Of a DNA stretch of 49,902 bases, positions 16,054 to 24,648 are shown piece by piece; the first letter of the stretch is position 1, and every line of letters starts with the position of its first letter. The notes beneath the pieces are model-generated. The model did no database searches. It had not been told where the DNA came from and worked only from the letters and a program-made list of their open reading frames with translations. A program made the translations under genes and the position numbers. Origin of the DNA: Clostridiaceae bacterium (GTDB lineage Bacteria; Bacillota; Clostridia; Saccharofermentanales; DTU023); contig JAAYKK010000078.1 of assembly GCA_012522435.1 (NCBI GenBank), positions 1 through 49,902 of the forward strand, in the 5' to 3' direction.

Positions 16054-17697
16054 TTAATAACTCAAGAGATCCGTTGCAATTTGTTCGGACATCTGTTTTA
16101 TGTTGAAATTAATTACTTCCGGCTTATTCTTGCTTGAATAGGCAGCAGCAGGAATGGAAATTCCACTTTCTTCAGATAAGTCTATCAGTAATTGACTATA
16201 ACTTCTTTTACGAGATTTATTTGTATCAAAAATTGCTTCAGCCGAGGCTTGAGCAGAGATTAAAGGATTTTCAATTACAGGAATAATAATTTTATCCATC
16301 TTAAGTGCTACTTGCTCAAAGCGTTCAAGTACATCTAAAGTCAATGCAGTATAAGGATCCAGCAAATAATCCGTTCTTATGTACCATTCCTTGATTTGAA
16401 GAACCGTTTGTTTATTGTTTGCATAACCTGTTTGTAAAAAACCATTTAACTTAGATACAATTGATGAGGGTATTTCCAAACTTTCTTTTTCCATAAAATC
16501 AGACATAAGTTGATCGATTAGAGAACAATCTTGATCCGTAGCTTCAAAAAGAACTCTTTCTATATTAGGAAAGTAAATCTTATCCAAAGCCGGAGTATTG
16601 GTACGGAAAAACCGGCGTTTCAATTTGTATTTTCCCCTCCGAAAGAAATCAGCAATAGCTCGATTGCTATTTGATGCGGCAAACAAATGAGATATTGGTA
16701 AACCTGATTTTTTTAAGAGTTGGGCAACATAAATAAAATCCAAATTGAAGTTTGGAAATGCTAATGCGAAATTATCTTTTTTCTCCAGGACCTCTTGCTG
16801 TAATAGATCAAGATAAGCTGAAGTCAATAAGATGAATAAGGCTATGCTTTGTGAGAAATTCAAGACACCTACCGTAGCAATATATTTATTTTGTTTTTGT
16901 AATTCTTGACGTAAATCCTGATCATAAAACAAACTTTGGGTAAAGTATTCAACATCCTGTACTTTCCCATTAATAGTGTATATTTTAAGCAGTTCTTCTA
17001 AATCAAAATCATCTTCAGAGACAGTTTGGTTTGGCTGATCTGATTCAGCATTATTTAATATTTTTAGCTCAGATTCATTTTCTGAATATTCCCCACTGAC
17101 CTCTGATTGATGATCGCTAACAATATTTGTAGTAGATCTAAGATTTTGAATTTCTTTTAAGACATAATTATTTACCGATTTTTGGTCAGCAATCAAAATT
17201 GGTTTCCAGCTTGATTCACAATTATATAGTGTAACCAAGCTCTTTATGCTTTGAATTGATTCACCTGCAATGACAAACCATTGTTCTTCCGGTTGCATCA
17301 ATTCTTCTAAGCATGCAATGCTAAAAGCATGGGTAAAATCGGTATAACAAGCTGAAGGGCCTTTTTCTGTAAAAATAAATAAAGGGTTTAACAGATAAGG
17401 ATTTAACGGTTTCGCTTCATAAACTAATTCGTTTTGATATCGCAGCACATCAAAAGCTTTATCACAAATACTATTTATCTTATCTTCTGATAATTCCGGA
17501 GCAAAAACTCCCAATAAAGCAGCTGCACGATCTTGAAATGATAAATCACCTAAACTGTCAAGAAAATCTGGGCTGAGAGAAAGTGCTTCAGATAGGACAA
17601 ACAAACCTCCCTCAAGAGGTACTCCTTCCCGAATCATCTCCGAAAAATTATAGGTTTTATCAGATTGTCTGGTCGTTTGATATTGCATCTTATTCAC
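16054..17697 (-). CDS. Threonine-synthase-like protein, predicted catalytically dead
   Basis: A 547-residue relative of ThrC. The N-terminus (QTTRQ, EGVPLEGGLFVL) and later blocks (LPISHLFAASNSNRAIADFF, FPNIERVLFEA, YLLDPYTALTL) follow threonine synthase order. The catalytic parts are lost. Where ThrC has GPTLAFKDF this protein has GPSACYTDF, so the PLP-binding Lys is Thr119. The SGDTG cofactor loop reads AGESI. The glycine-rich PTGNFGN phosphate cup reads AFPNFN. An acidic insertion lies near residues 195-235. PLP chemistry is therefore unlikely; a structural or regulatory role is inferred. It overlaps the TPR gene by eight bases as the last gene of the operon. Confidence 0.75.
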   Translation of the reverse strand: MNKMQYQTTRQSDKTYNFSEMIREGVPLEGGLFVLSEALSLSPDFLDSLGDLSFQDRAAALLGVFAPELSEDKINSICDKAFDVLRYQNELVYEAKPLNPYLLNPLFIFTEKGPSACYTDFTHAFSIACLEELMQPEEQWFVIAGESIQSIKSLVTLYNCESSWKPILIADQKSVNNYVLKEIQNLRSTTNIVSDHQSEVSGEYSENESELKILNNAESDQPNQTVSEDDFDLEELLKIYTINGKVQDVEYFTQSLFYDQDLRQELQKQNKYIATVGVLNFSQSIALFILLTSAYLDLLQQEVLEKKDNFALAFPNFNLDFIYVAQLLKKSGLPISHLFAASNSNRAIADFFRRGKYKLKRRFFRTNTPALDKIYFPNIERVLFEATDQDCSLIDQLMSDFMEKESLEIPSSIVSKLNGFLQTGYANNKQTVLQIKEWYIRTDYLLDPYTALTLDVLERFEQVALKMDKIIIPVIENPLISAQASAEAIFDTNKSRKRSYSQLLIDLSEESGISIPAAAYSSKNKPEVINFNIKQMSEQIATDLLSY

Positions 17698-18493
17698 CCG
17701 AAGTTTCCTGACTGTCAGAGAAATTATAGGAATTGTAATCTTCTAGTAGTTTATTAACTTCTTCTTGTCCCTGTTTGGCTCTTGAATCTATTTCCTGTTC
17801 CAGCCATTCTAGCCGGTTTTGAGCTTGATTTGAACCTGAAAATGAATTCAAGATTGCAGGTCTGATTACGAAATAAAAGATCAAGAAAGTAATCGTTGCA
17901 ATTGCCAGGACAACTGCCATGAATTTAAGATTTGCTTTGCGCTCTTCAAGTTCATATTCAGCTTCTAAATCAACCGTATCTTCATTACCGAGCTGACGAT
18001 TAATTTCAGCAATTTCATCTTTAGTTGCACCCGGAAGATGTTTTTTGCGCGGTGCTTTTTCTAAAATATCAGTGATAGATATTTCTTTCTTAACTGATTC
18101 ATAAGCATGTTTGCGCTTTTTCTGCTGATCCTCTTCTTGATCAAGCAGTTTGATCTCATGCTCAATGACCTTTAACTGACGTTCTAATAGCTTAGCCTGA
18201 ATATCATCAACGTCTAATAAAGCTACTCGCTTAAAATATTCATTCGCTTCTTTAAAATCACCTTTAGCTGCCAATAAAATAGCATACAAGTGTGATGAAT
18301 AAGAAAACATCGGAAAATCATCCGCTACCGTCTTTAACATAGACGTAGCTTTTGCTTGTTTTCCGGATTTTAACAATTCTAATGCATGATTGTATGTGTT
18401 TAGAACTTTTTGTGTTTCTCGTGGAGTAGCAAACAATTCCACTTGATCAAAGTTAATACGATCAAAATATTGATATTGTTTTTCCCAATTCAA
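17690..18493 (-). CDS. TPR-containing single-pass membrane protein
   Basis: A 267-residue protein of unknown function. Residues about 30-100 contain two helix pairs of tetratricopeptide type (NTYNHALELLKSGKQAKATS, AILLAAKGDFKEANEYFKRV), normally protein-binding. A charged helical segment follows (residues 100-135), then a linker and a transmembrane helix at about 190-212 (MAVVLAIATITFLIFYFVI). About 55 polar residues come last. With no N-terminal signal, the TPR side is probably cytoplasmic. It is tightly coupled in the operon: ATGA overlap with folC upstream and eight-base overlap with the ThrC-like gene downstream, so it may act with one of these products. Confidence 0.7.
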   Translation of the reverse strand: MNWEKQYQYFDRINFDQVELFATPRETQKVLNTYNHALELLKSGKQAKATSMLKTVADDFPMFSYSSHLYAILLAAKGDFKEANEYFKRVALLDVDDIQAKLLERQLKVIEHEIKLLDQEEDQQKKRKHAYESVKKEISITDILEKAPRKKHLPGATKDEIAEINRQLGNEDTVDLEAEYELEERKANLKFMAVVLAIATITFLIFYFVIRPAILNSFSGSNQAQNRLEWLEQEIDSRAKQGQEEVNKLLEDYNSYNFSDSQETSGE

Positions 18494-19992
18494 TTGTCCG
18501 TTCCCTCCAATAATTCAAACAAGTAGGTTCTGATATCACCCAACAAATATAAAGATCCGAATACAATTATTGCCAGATGATTCTTTTTTCCCAATTCATA
18601 AGCAAGTTTAGTTGCTTGCTTTTGGTCAGAAGTAAATGAAATTTGATTTTCATTATACAAAGGATTTTTATCTGATTCCAGTTTCGAAAGTTTGTTCATT
18701 TTATATTCTTTTTTAGGAAAATATTTTTTCAACACCCGATTAAACTGTTTCGCCAATTTTTTTGCAGATAAAGCTCTTGGAAAATCAGGCTTCGTACAAA
18801 TAACCTGTTCTATCTCATATTTGTCGGATGAACAAATGATATCAACCATATTAGGATAATCTTTATCACGTAAAATCCCACTTAATAAAACTAATTTTCT
18901 TCCTTTAAGAAATTGTTCCAAGTGTTTTCTTAAACCACAAACTCCCTGTTTATTATGTGCACCGTCAACTAAAACAAAAGGTGTCTGAGATAAACATTCC
19001 AAACGCCCGGGCCATTTAGCCAGAGAAATGCCATGTTTAATCTGCTCGTCTTGTGCGTACATTTGCGCAACTTCAATTGCTATAGCTGCATTTTGAGCTT
19101 GATAATCACCGCTCAATTGAATGTGATACGGTCCTTTAGCTTGATAGGTAAAAGTCTGCCCGGTTAAATAAGATGACTCATAATCAAGATCCGCTCTGCT
19201 GACAAAAGTTATCGGGGAATTTATCGTTGCTGCATGCTCTACTATTACTTTTTTTGCAGCAGCTGCGTCTTCCGGACTCAGCTCAGTATCCTCAGGGTTA
19301 TAGACGAATGTCGGGATTTCCGGCTTCATTATGCCCGCTTTTTCCGCAGCTATATTGGTAATAGTTTTTCCTAAACGTACAACGTGATCATAACTTAATG
19401 CACTGATCACAGTAGCAAGTGGCTTTTCCACGACATTTGTTGAATCAAGTCTGCCACCCATACCGGTTTCTAAGATAATCAGATCACAATCCATCTCTGC
19501 AAAATAGACGAAAGCAGCAGCTGTCAGCAATTCGAATTCGGACGGCATTTCAAAACCTTTGAGCAACATAATTTTAACTTCAAAAGCCAAAAGCATCATC
19601 GTTTTAGCAAAATCTTGATCGCTGATTTCTGAAGATCTGCTATCTTGGTATAATTTTTTCAAACCTTCTTGACCGTTGTAAATACGTATTCGTTCATTAA
19701 AATTCGTTAGGTATGGTGAAGTAAAAAGACCCGTCTTTAATCCTGATTCTGCAGCAATGTACGCGCACATCGTGCTGATTGAGCCTTTACCGTTGGTGCC
19801 TGCGATTTGAACAACCGGACAGGCATTTTGCGGATTGCCTAAACGTTCTAACAATTGCTCAATTCTTTCCAGCCCAGGTCTGATGCCAAGCTCTCTTGCA
19901 GATGCCAAATAGTCCATAGCTTGCTCAAAAGACCAATATGGGCTTTCCGTTTCTTGGCTTTGATAATTTTTTTTCCATACTTTAGATGTCAT
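18490..19992 (-). CDS. folC: Folylpolyglutamate synthase / dihydrofolate synthase
   Basis: Mur-ligase-like enzyme that adds glutamate to folates (and in some bacteria to dihydropteroate). The ATP-binding P-loop VVQIAGTNGKGSISTMCAYI is near residues 63-82, followed by the family motif TGLFTSPYLTNFNERIRI. LETGMGGRLDSTN and the C-terminal FVLVDGAHNKQGV complete the fold. At 500 residues it is longer than most (about 430), with extra lysine-rich sequence between about 400 and 460. The gene starts 13 bases after the gtrA-like stop. Confidence 0.94.
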   Translation of the reverse strand: MTSKVWKKNYQSQETESPYWSFEQAMDYLASARELGIRPGLERIEQLLERLGNPQNACPVVQIAGTNGKGSISTMCAYIAAESGLKTGLFTSPYLTNFNERIRIYNGQEGLKKLYQDSRSSEISDQDFAKTMMLLAFEVKIMLLKGFEMPSEFELLTAAAFVYFAEMDCDLIILETGMGGRLDSTNVVEKPLATVISALSYDHVVRLGKTITNIAAEKAGIMKPEIPTFVYNPEDTELSPEDAAAAKKVIVEHAATINSPITFVSRADLDYESSYLTGQTFTYQAKGPYHIQLSGDYQAQNAAIAIEVAQMYAQDEQIKHGISLAKWPGRLECLSQTPFVLVDGAHNKQGVCGLRKHLEQFLKGRKLVLLSGILRDKDYPNMVDIICSSDKYEIEQVICTKPDFPRALSAKKLAKQFNRVLKKYFPKKEYKMNKLSKLESDKNPLYNENQISFTSDQKQATKLAYELGKKNHLAIIVFGSLYLLGDIRTYLFELLEGTDN

Positions 19993-20004
19993 GCTTAGGG
20001 CCCT

Positions 20005-20451
20005 CTACTCGGCTTTGTTTTTATTATTAAACACAAAATATTTGCCGGCAATATAATTGGCAAGTACTACGAATACTGAACCGATTGCCTTGACAACTTG
20101 AAATTCATATTTATAGATGGTAATTTTCGGATCGAATTTTACAAGAGTTAATAGAAACTCCATTATACCATGTTCAAAAACTAATGAAACTAAAAATCTT
20201 GAGAGAAAAAAATTCATTATTTCCGGAAAGATATTTTGTTTTGATTGGAATACAAATTTGCGGTTTAACACATAAGCAACGATGATCGAGAGACTGATGG
20301 ATAATACATTTGCTATCCGCCAACTACCCAAATCTAGAATGCTTGTCAACAATGTGTAAGTTAACCAATTTACTAATGTAACTATGATTCCACTTACTAT
20401 ATATAAAATAAATTCGTGTTGTCGGAACTTCTCTAATCCTGTTTTGTCCAT
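20005..20451 (-). CDS. GtrA-family membrane protein
   Basis: A 148-residue protein with four predicted transmembrane helices (FILYIVSGIIVTLVNWLTY, IANVLSISLSIIVAYVLNR, then two more in the C-terminal half) and the GtrA signature YVLNRKFVF followed later by NYIAGKYFVFN. GtrA proteins are thought to move or flip lipid-linked sugars for cell envelope glycans. No glycosyltransferase gene is next to it; its neighbours are a cohesin surface protein upstream and folC downstream. The role is therefore only inferred as envelope-related. Confidence 0.85.
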   Translation of the reverse strand: MDKTGLEKFRQHEFILYIVSGIIVTLVNWLTYTLLTSILDLGSWRIANVLSISLSIIVAYVLNRKFVFQSKQNIFPEIMNFFLSRFLVSLVFEHGIMEFLLTLVKFDPKITIYKYEFQVVKAIGSVFVVLANYIAGKYFVFNNKNKAE

Positions 20452-20484
20452 TCGAAACAGTTAGCCTTCCCACCAAACAAACTT

Positions 20485-21822
20485 TTATCTTGGTCTTATA
20501 TGATTCTTAATAATCATAAACAATAAAGCTCCCAGGGATCCTGTAGCTGCAACAGCTAGACCGCCCATTAGCAATTTATTATGAAGACCGTTCTCATTTT
20601 CTGTCAATTTAAAAGCTTGTTCTTGTTTAGCTTGTTTCTGTTCATCTAGATTCAGAGTATTAATTTCAGTATTTTGACTATTTTCTTCAGTCATTTCACT
20701 TGTCGGAGTTTCTTTTCGAGATGTCGTGTTTTTCTCTTCAAGTGTAGTTTGACTGCTGCTTTCAGATATTTTTTCAACTGAAGAAGTTGTCTCTGTAGTC
20801 AGCAAAATCAATTCAGTTGTCATACTGATAGCTTCAGTAATAGATTCACTTGTTGTTTGATCGGGTTTTGCTGCAATAATATTTGCATTTTTCTCTTGAT
20901 TGTCATTTTGATCAATTGAAATTTTTAAAGTTTTTTCAGGTTCAGTTTTTCTGGTCGTTTGTTCGCTACCTACGGGTAACTTTACTCCCTCAGTTGTTGG
21001 TTTTGTTGTATTTTCAGCAATTTGTGAAACTGTATTTTCTGTATTCTGATTTTTCTTAGATTCAGTAGTAACGGATGTCTGTTTAGTAGTCGATGTTGAC
21101 TCAGTCGCCTTTGAGGTCGATTTCGTGCTGTCATGTGACGGCTGAACAACTTGTCCGGGCTCAGTATTATCTTCACTAGTGTTAGAGGTTTTCTCTGATT
21201 CCGTTGGTTCTGTGGAATTTGTAGGATCTGAAGGCTCTAAATGAGTTGACTCGGTAGGTTCCTGTGGCGGATCCGGATCCGGTACATCCGGTATTGAAAC
21301 ATTAGGATCCTCAGGATTCGCCTGATTCGGTTTAGTAATTTTTACAGAAACTGAATCTCCATTGACTTCTAAATTTTGCACCTGCTCATTAATCCCGCCA
21401 TAGCCAATTCTTGATTTATTTAATTCAAAATTTGCTATTCCATCGGCTTGCTCTTTTAATCTAAAAGTTACAGATACTATTATTTCTCCCTCATATGCAT
21501 CATTAGCAGCTAAAGGCATCGCTGAAATTCTAAATTTATCCATTCTTTCCGGATCATTTTTAAAGATCATGGCTTCTTTGCCAAATATGGTGCTACTAAT
21601 AATTTCAAAACGTTGATCGTCATATACAAAATCAAATTGTCCTGAGGTTACGGCAATTCCACTCTTATTGATAATTGAAATCGTAATATCCTCACCTGGT
21701 TCCACGTTTTCATTTGAAATCACAAAATCTGCTCCTGCAGCATACACCGGTCTATAGGTATAGACACTCATCAGTAAAATACATATGACAATCAAGATAA
21801 ATTGTTTTATATTTTTTTTCAT
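20485..21822 (-). CDS. Membrane-anchored cohesin-domain surface protein
   Basis: A 445-residue exported protein. Residues 1-29 are a signal peptide ending PVYA. Residues about 31-160 form a cohesin-like beta-sandwich: ADFVISNENVEPGEDITISI, SGQFDFVYDDQRFEI, EIIVSVTFRLKEQADGIANF. A long Thr/Ser/Glu/Pro-rich linker (about 160-405) resembles wall-spanning stalks. The C-terminus is a transmembrane helix (MGGLAVAATGSLGALLFMII) with a short basic tail; no LPXTG motif is present. Cohesins bind dockerins, and the gene 20 bases upstream encodes a dockerin protein, so this is the likely membrane receptor for that wall hydrolase. Cohesin assignment rests on pattern and context. Confidence 0.78.
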   Translation of the reverse strand: MKKNIKQFILIVICILLMSVYTYRPVYAAGADFVISNENVEPGEDITISIINKSGIAVTSGQFDFVYDDQRFEIISSTIFGKEAMIFKNDPERMDKFRISAMPLAANDAYEGEIIVSVTFRLKEQADGIANFELNKSRIGYGGINEQVQNLEVNGDSVSVKITKPNQANPEDPNVSIPDVPDPDPPQEPTESTHLEPSDPTNSTEPTESEKTSNTSEDNTEPGQVVQPSHDSTKSTSKATESTSTTKQTSVTTESKKNQNTENTVSQIAENTTKPTTEGVKLPVGSEQTTRKTEPEKTLKISIDQNDNQEKNANIIAAKPDQTTSESITEAISMTTELILLTTETTSSVEKISESSSQTTLEEKNTTSRKETPTSEMTEENSQNTEINTLNLDEQKQAKQEQAFKLTENENGLHNKLLMGGLAVAATGSLGALLFMIIKNHIRPR

Positions 21823-21841
21823 ATTAATTCTCCGGAAATAT

Positions 21842-23899
21842 CTAATCGGATAATGGTTCTAAGTACTGGGAAATCTCTGCATAACCGATAATAGATCTGT
21901 ATATTTGATCTGCATCTAAGATATCTACTTCAGAATCCTGCAAGACATTCGCGGCAAATAGCCCTACATCATTTATTTCTAAGTAGCCCGTAATATATCG
22001 GTAAATGGAATCGACATCCAAAATATCAATCTCACCGTCTTGATTAATATCCCCCAACAAAATAAATGTATATCTACCTACCACTTCATCGTTTTTCTTT
22101 TGAACTAAGGCATCCCCTGTAGCAATGTTACCTTGTGTTTTAATCTGATTTTCAGAGTCGACAATTTCAAGAGTATAACCTTGATCAATTTCAATATTAG
22201 CTAATGCGTTTTCTACTAGGTTTAAACCTTGTGCAGGATCCAGACCATAAATATTACCATTAGGTAATATCTGATAGACTGAACTTTTAACTCGGGGAAT
22301 CTCTGCAGCAGTCTCACCTTGATAATTGATTATTATTTCATAGTTTCTAATCGAGCCATTTGTGGCTGTTACCTGAAGCAAAATTGCATTTTTACCTTCT
22401 TTTAAAAAATAAGATCCTCTGCCGGTTACAACGGCATAAGGATTATACGGTGTAGCATCGATTATTATTTCAGCATTTGGTGCATTAATATCCAATGTGT
22501 ATGAATAAGTAGATGTATCAAAACCAGGCAATAATGTTTGGTCAATCGTGATTGAACGCAACCAGTTATTGGGCGTTCCCGAACCTCCAGTCGGGTAAGG
22601 TGCAGGTAGATCGGGGATTGAAGTAAAGACCGGAATTAAAAATTCCTTTGGCTCACCCAAACTGCCTTGAGCAGAGTATGCATTATACATCGTTCTGGAT
22701 TCACTCTGGGGAGCGAATACATTTGCCATGTATTGATGCCAATAATTAGGACCATGTCGTAAGTCAAACTTCTGCAAATATAATGTGTTTTGTAAATTGT
22801 TGATATAATCTTTACCTAAAAATATTGCTCCTCCGGTAATTGAACGTTCCGGTGTATTCCAAGGTAGCATCAATCTCTCATTTTCTGCCGGATTATTGGC
22901 ATAACCGTCTCTGGCAAAAACTAATCCCTCATAAACCGGATCAGCCCCGTAAGCTCTAATATTAAAAAAGTTATAGTATCCTTCAACACCGGGATATGTT
23001 CCACTGGAAGAACCTGAACCGCCGGGCGACACTTCTTGTTTTACTCTAGCAATTAAATGATAAGGTGATACTTGAGAGATACCTGCAGCATTATTGAAAA
23101 TATTTGCATAATCATCACTATCCATAAATGTGCCGACTAACTGATTTCTAATGCCTTGCCAGGTTTGGACCTCAGAATTATAACTTAAACTTTCAAATTG
23201 AAAAATATGTTGTTCATCTAAGAAGTTTCGCGGATCAAGTTGATGAGCAATTATTTCTTTATTAGCAGCCACCCAACCCCGTTCTTTTTCGATCCATTGA
23301 TTGGTTTCTTTATTAAAGTCAGCAGAAGATCTTGATTTGAGTGCATCATCAACAGTTGCCGGTACAAAATTGATCGATCTGTCAGGTAAATATTGACCAT
23401 TTAAGGCTGAGTTAAAATCCACATTTAAATGAATCGGCGTAAAGATCCAATGTGGATATTTATTATGCAAATTATGTAATGCAGCTCGGTAACTAAAAGG
23501 AAAACCTTGTTGTTCCAAATAGAGCTCAAAGTCCTGATCATCAGCTACAGGAGGCAATTCCGGATCCCAAGGGGTAATTTCAATAAATTGAGCAGATACA
23601 TACCCATATTGATTTTTAAAATCTATTCTATACCAAATGGTGTCTCCATTGATCGGCTGACCCTCAACTTGTTCTAATAAAAGAACCTCCTGTCCTTGGC
23701 TAATTGAACCAATTGGATCAAGATTCAGATCCGGTGTTTTACGGATATTAAGACTGGGTGCAGCAGTAACTTTAGCTTCCAGCGGAAAGTTCAGCTCAGC
23801 AACAATATCCCTGTTCAAAAAAAGGGTTAAAGGAATAATACTCAATATTAAAACAATAATTATGATTGTTTTGAGATTTTTAACATGCTCCTGAGACAT
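21842..23899 (-). CDS. Dockerin-bearing SH3/glucosaminidase cell wall hydrolase
   Basis: A 685-residue exported protein. An N-terminal hydrophobic signal or anchor (IIIIVLILSIIPLTLFL) is followed by an SH3b domain (about 40-108, with SLNIRKTPDLNLDPIGSISQ). Next is a LytB/Acm2-like N-acetylglucosaminidase domain (about 125-410; NAAGISQVSPYHLIARVKQE, FFNIRAYGADPVYEGL). A cadherin-like beta-sandwich lies near 445-535. Residues 616-685 are a type I dockerin with two calcium-loop repeats, GDINQDGEIDILDVDSIYRY and NVLQDSEVDILDADQIYRSI. The second loop has Leu at a usual calcium-ligand position. The probable substrate is peptidoglycan. It is first in its operon, with the cohesin protein next. Confidence 0.87.
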   Translation of the reverse strand: MSQEHVKNLKTIIIIVLILSIIPLTLFLNRDIVAELNFPLEAKVTAAPSLNIRKTPDLNLDPIGSISQGQEVLLLEQVEGQPINGDTIWYRIDFKNQYGYVSAQFIEITPWDPELPPVADDQDFELYLEQQGFPFSYRAALHNLHNKYPHWIFTPIHLNVDFNSALNGQYLPDRSINFVPATVDDALKSRSSADFNKETNQWIEKERGWVAANKEIIAHQLDPRNFLDEQHIFQFESLSYNSEVQTWQGIRNQLVGTFMDSDDYANIFNNAAGISQVSPYHLIARVKQEVSPGGSGSSSGTYPGVEGYYNFFNIRAYGADPVYEGLVFARDGYANNPAENERLMLPWNTPERSITGGAIFLGKDYINNLQNTLYLQKFDLRHGPNYWHQYMANVFAPQSESRTMYNAYSAQGSLGEPKEFLIPVFTSIPDLPAPYPTGGSGTPNNWLRSITIDQTLLPGFDTSTYSYTLDINAPNAEIIIDATPYNPYAVVTGRGSYFLKEGKNAILLQVTATNGSIRNYEIIINYQGETAAEIPRVKSSVYQILPNGNIYGLDPAQGLNLVENALANIEIDQGYTLEIVDSENQIKTQGNIATGDALVQKKNDEVVGRYTFILLGDINQDGEIDILDVDSIYRYITGYLEINDVGLFAANVLQDSEVDILDADQIYRSIIGYAEISQYLEPLSD

Positions 23900-23924
23900 A
23901 GATACTCCAAACTAATACTAGTAA

Positions 23925-23953
23925 AAAATATTTTAACATGTTAAAAAGTTCAA
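23925..23953 (-). promoter_or_regulatory. Promoter with 16-bp palindromic operator for the dockerin-cohesin operon
   Basis: On the minus strand TTGAAC (23948-23953), a 17-base spacer and TATTTT (23925-23930) lie about 30 bases before the start codon. The spacer contains TTTTAACATGTTAAAA (23931-23946), a perfect 16-bp palindrome and therefore a likely repressor site. Confidence 0.6.
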
Positions 23954-24013
23954 GAAAGTCTTTGTTAACGGATGTGACAGAGATTTATTCTCGCTGTAAA
24001 CTCAGTGCAACAA

Positions 24014-24634
24014 TCAATATGGTTGTAATTGATCAAGGCTTAATTCATATGACGGAAGCACATGCTGCAAGAACCAATCCAGTTCGGGAGAATTAAATTG
24101 CAAGAGTTTTTCTTTAGTAGCATTAGCAGCATCCGCAAATTCATTATTTCCTTGTTTGATTTCAGCAATGCATTTGATATATGCTGCTAAACGATCAGCC
24201 TGTTTTATTATTTTTTCCAGATATACTATTTCCCGCTTGGAATCATCCGAGCCAAAAAAGTATTTTGCATATTGTTGTTTTAATTCAGGTGTTAGTAAAC
24301 TTAAAAGATAATTTTCTGCATAATGCTCTACTTCTGCATATTGTCCGCGCATTTCAGGATTAAAATATTTGACCGGTGTGGGCAAGTCACCTGTAATTAT
24401 CTCACTGGCATCATGGTATAAAGCAAATAATGCAACTTGTCCCGGATCTAGCTGAGGTTTTAATTCCGGAAAATAAATTTGTCTGATCTCAGTTAAGGCA
24501 TGTGCTAATAAAATCACATCAAAAGTGTGTTCTTTCAAGTTTTCTTTTTCAGTGTTTCGCATCAGTCCCCAGCGCTCAATATATTTCATGCGATGTAACA
24601 TAGCAAAAAATGCAATCTGTGAATTTTCTTTCAT
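24014..24634 (-). CDS. YfbR-like HD-domain 5'-deoxynucleotidase
   Basis: A 206-residue HD-superfamily phosphohydrolase similar to YfbR, which removes phosphate from deoxyribonucleoside 5'-monophosphates. The metal-binding residues are visible: EHTFDV near residue 35 (first His), YHDASEIITGDLP near 73-85 (HD pair) and a later Asp in IIKQADRLAAYI. The opening RMKYIERWGLMRNTEKENL is typical of this subfamily. It follows the dGTPase gene by 14 bases, so two dNTP-pool enzymes are co-transcribed. Confidence 0.9.
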   Translation of the reverse strand: MKENSQIAFFAMLHRMKYIERWGLMRNTEKENLKEHTFDVILLAHALTEIRQIYFPELKPQLDPGQVALFALYHDASEIITGDLPTPVKYFNPEMRGQYAEVEHYAENYLLSLLTPELKQQYAKYFFGSDDSKREIVYLEKIIKQADRLAAYIKCIAEIKQGNNEFADAANATKEKLLQFNSPELDWFLQHVLPSYELSLDQLQPY

Positions 24635-24648
24635 AAAGCCACCTTTTC

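Noticed and set aside
16036-16055. Terminator between prfC and the ThrC-like gene
   Set aside because: The ATCTC/GAGAT stem is only five base pairs with a weak T-run; too little to call.
20485-20600. LPXTG sorting signal on the cohesin protein
   Set aside because: The C-terminus has a hydrophobic helix and basic tail but no LPXTG-like pentapeptide, so a membrane anchor is the better reading.
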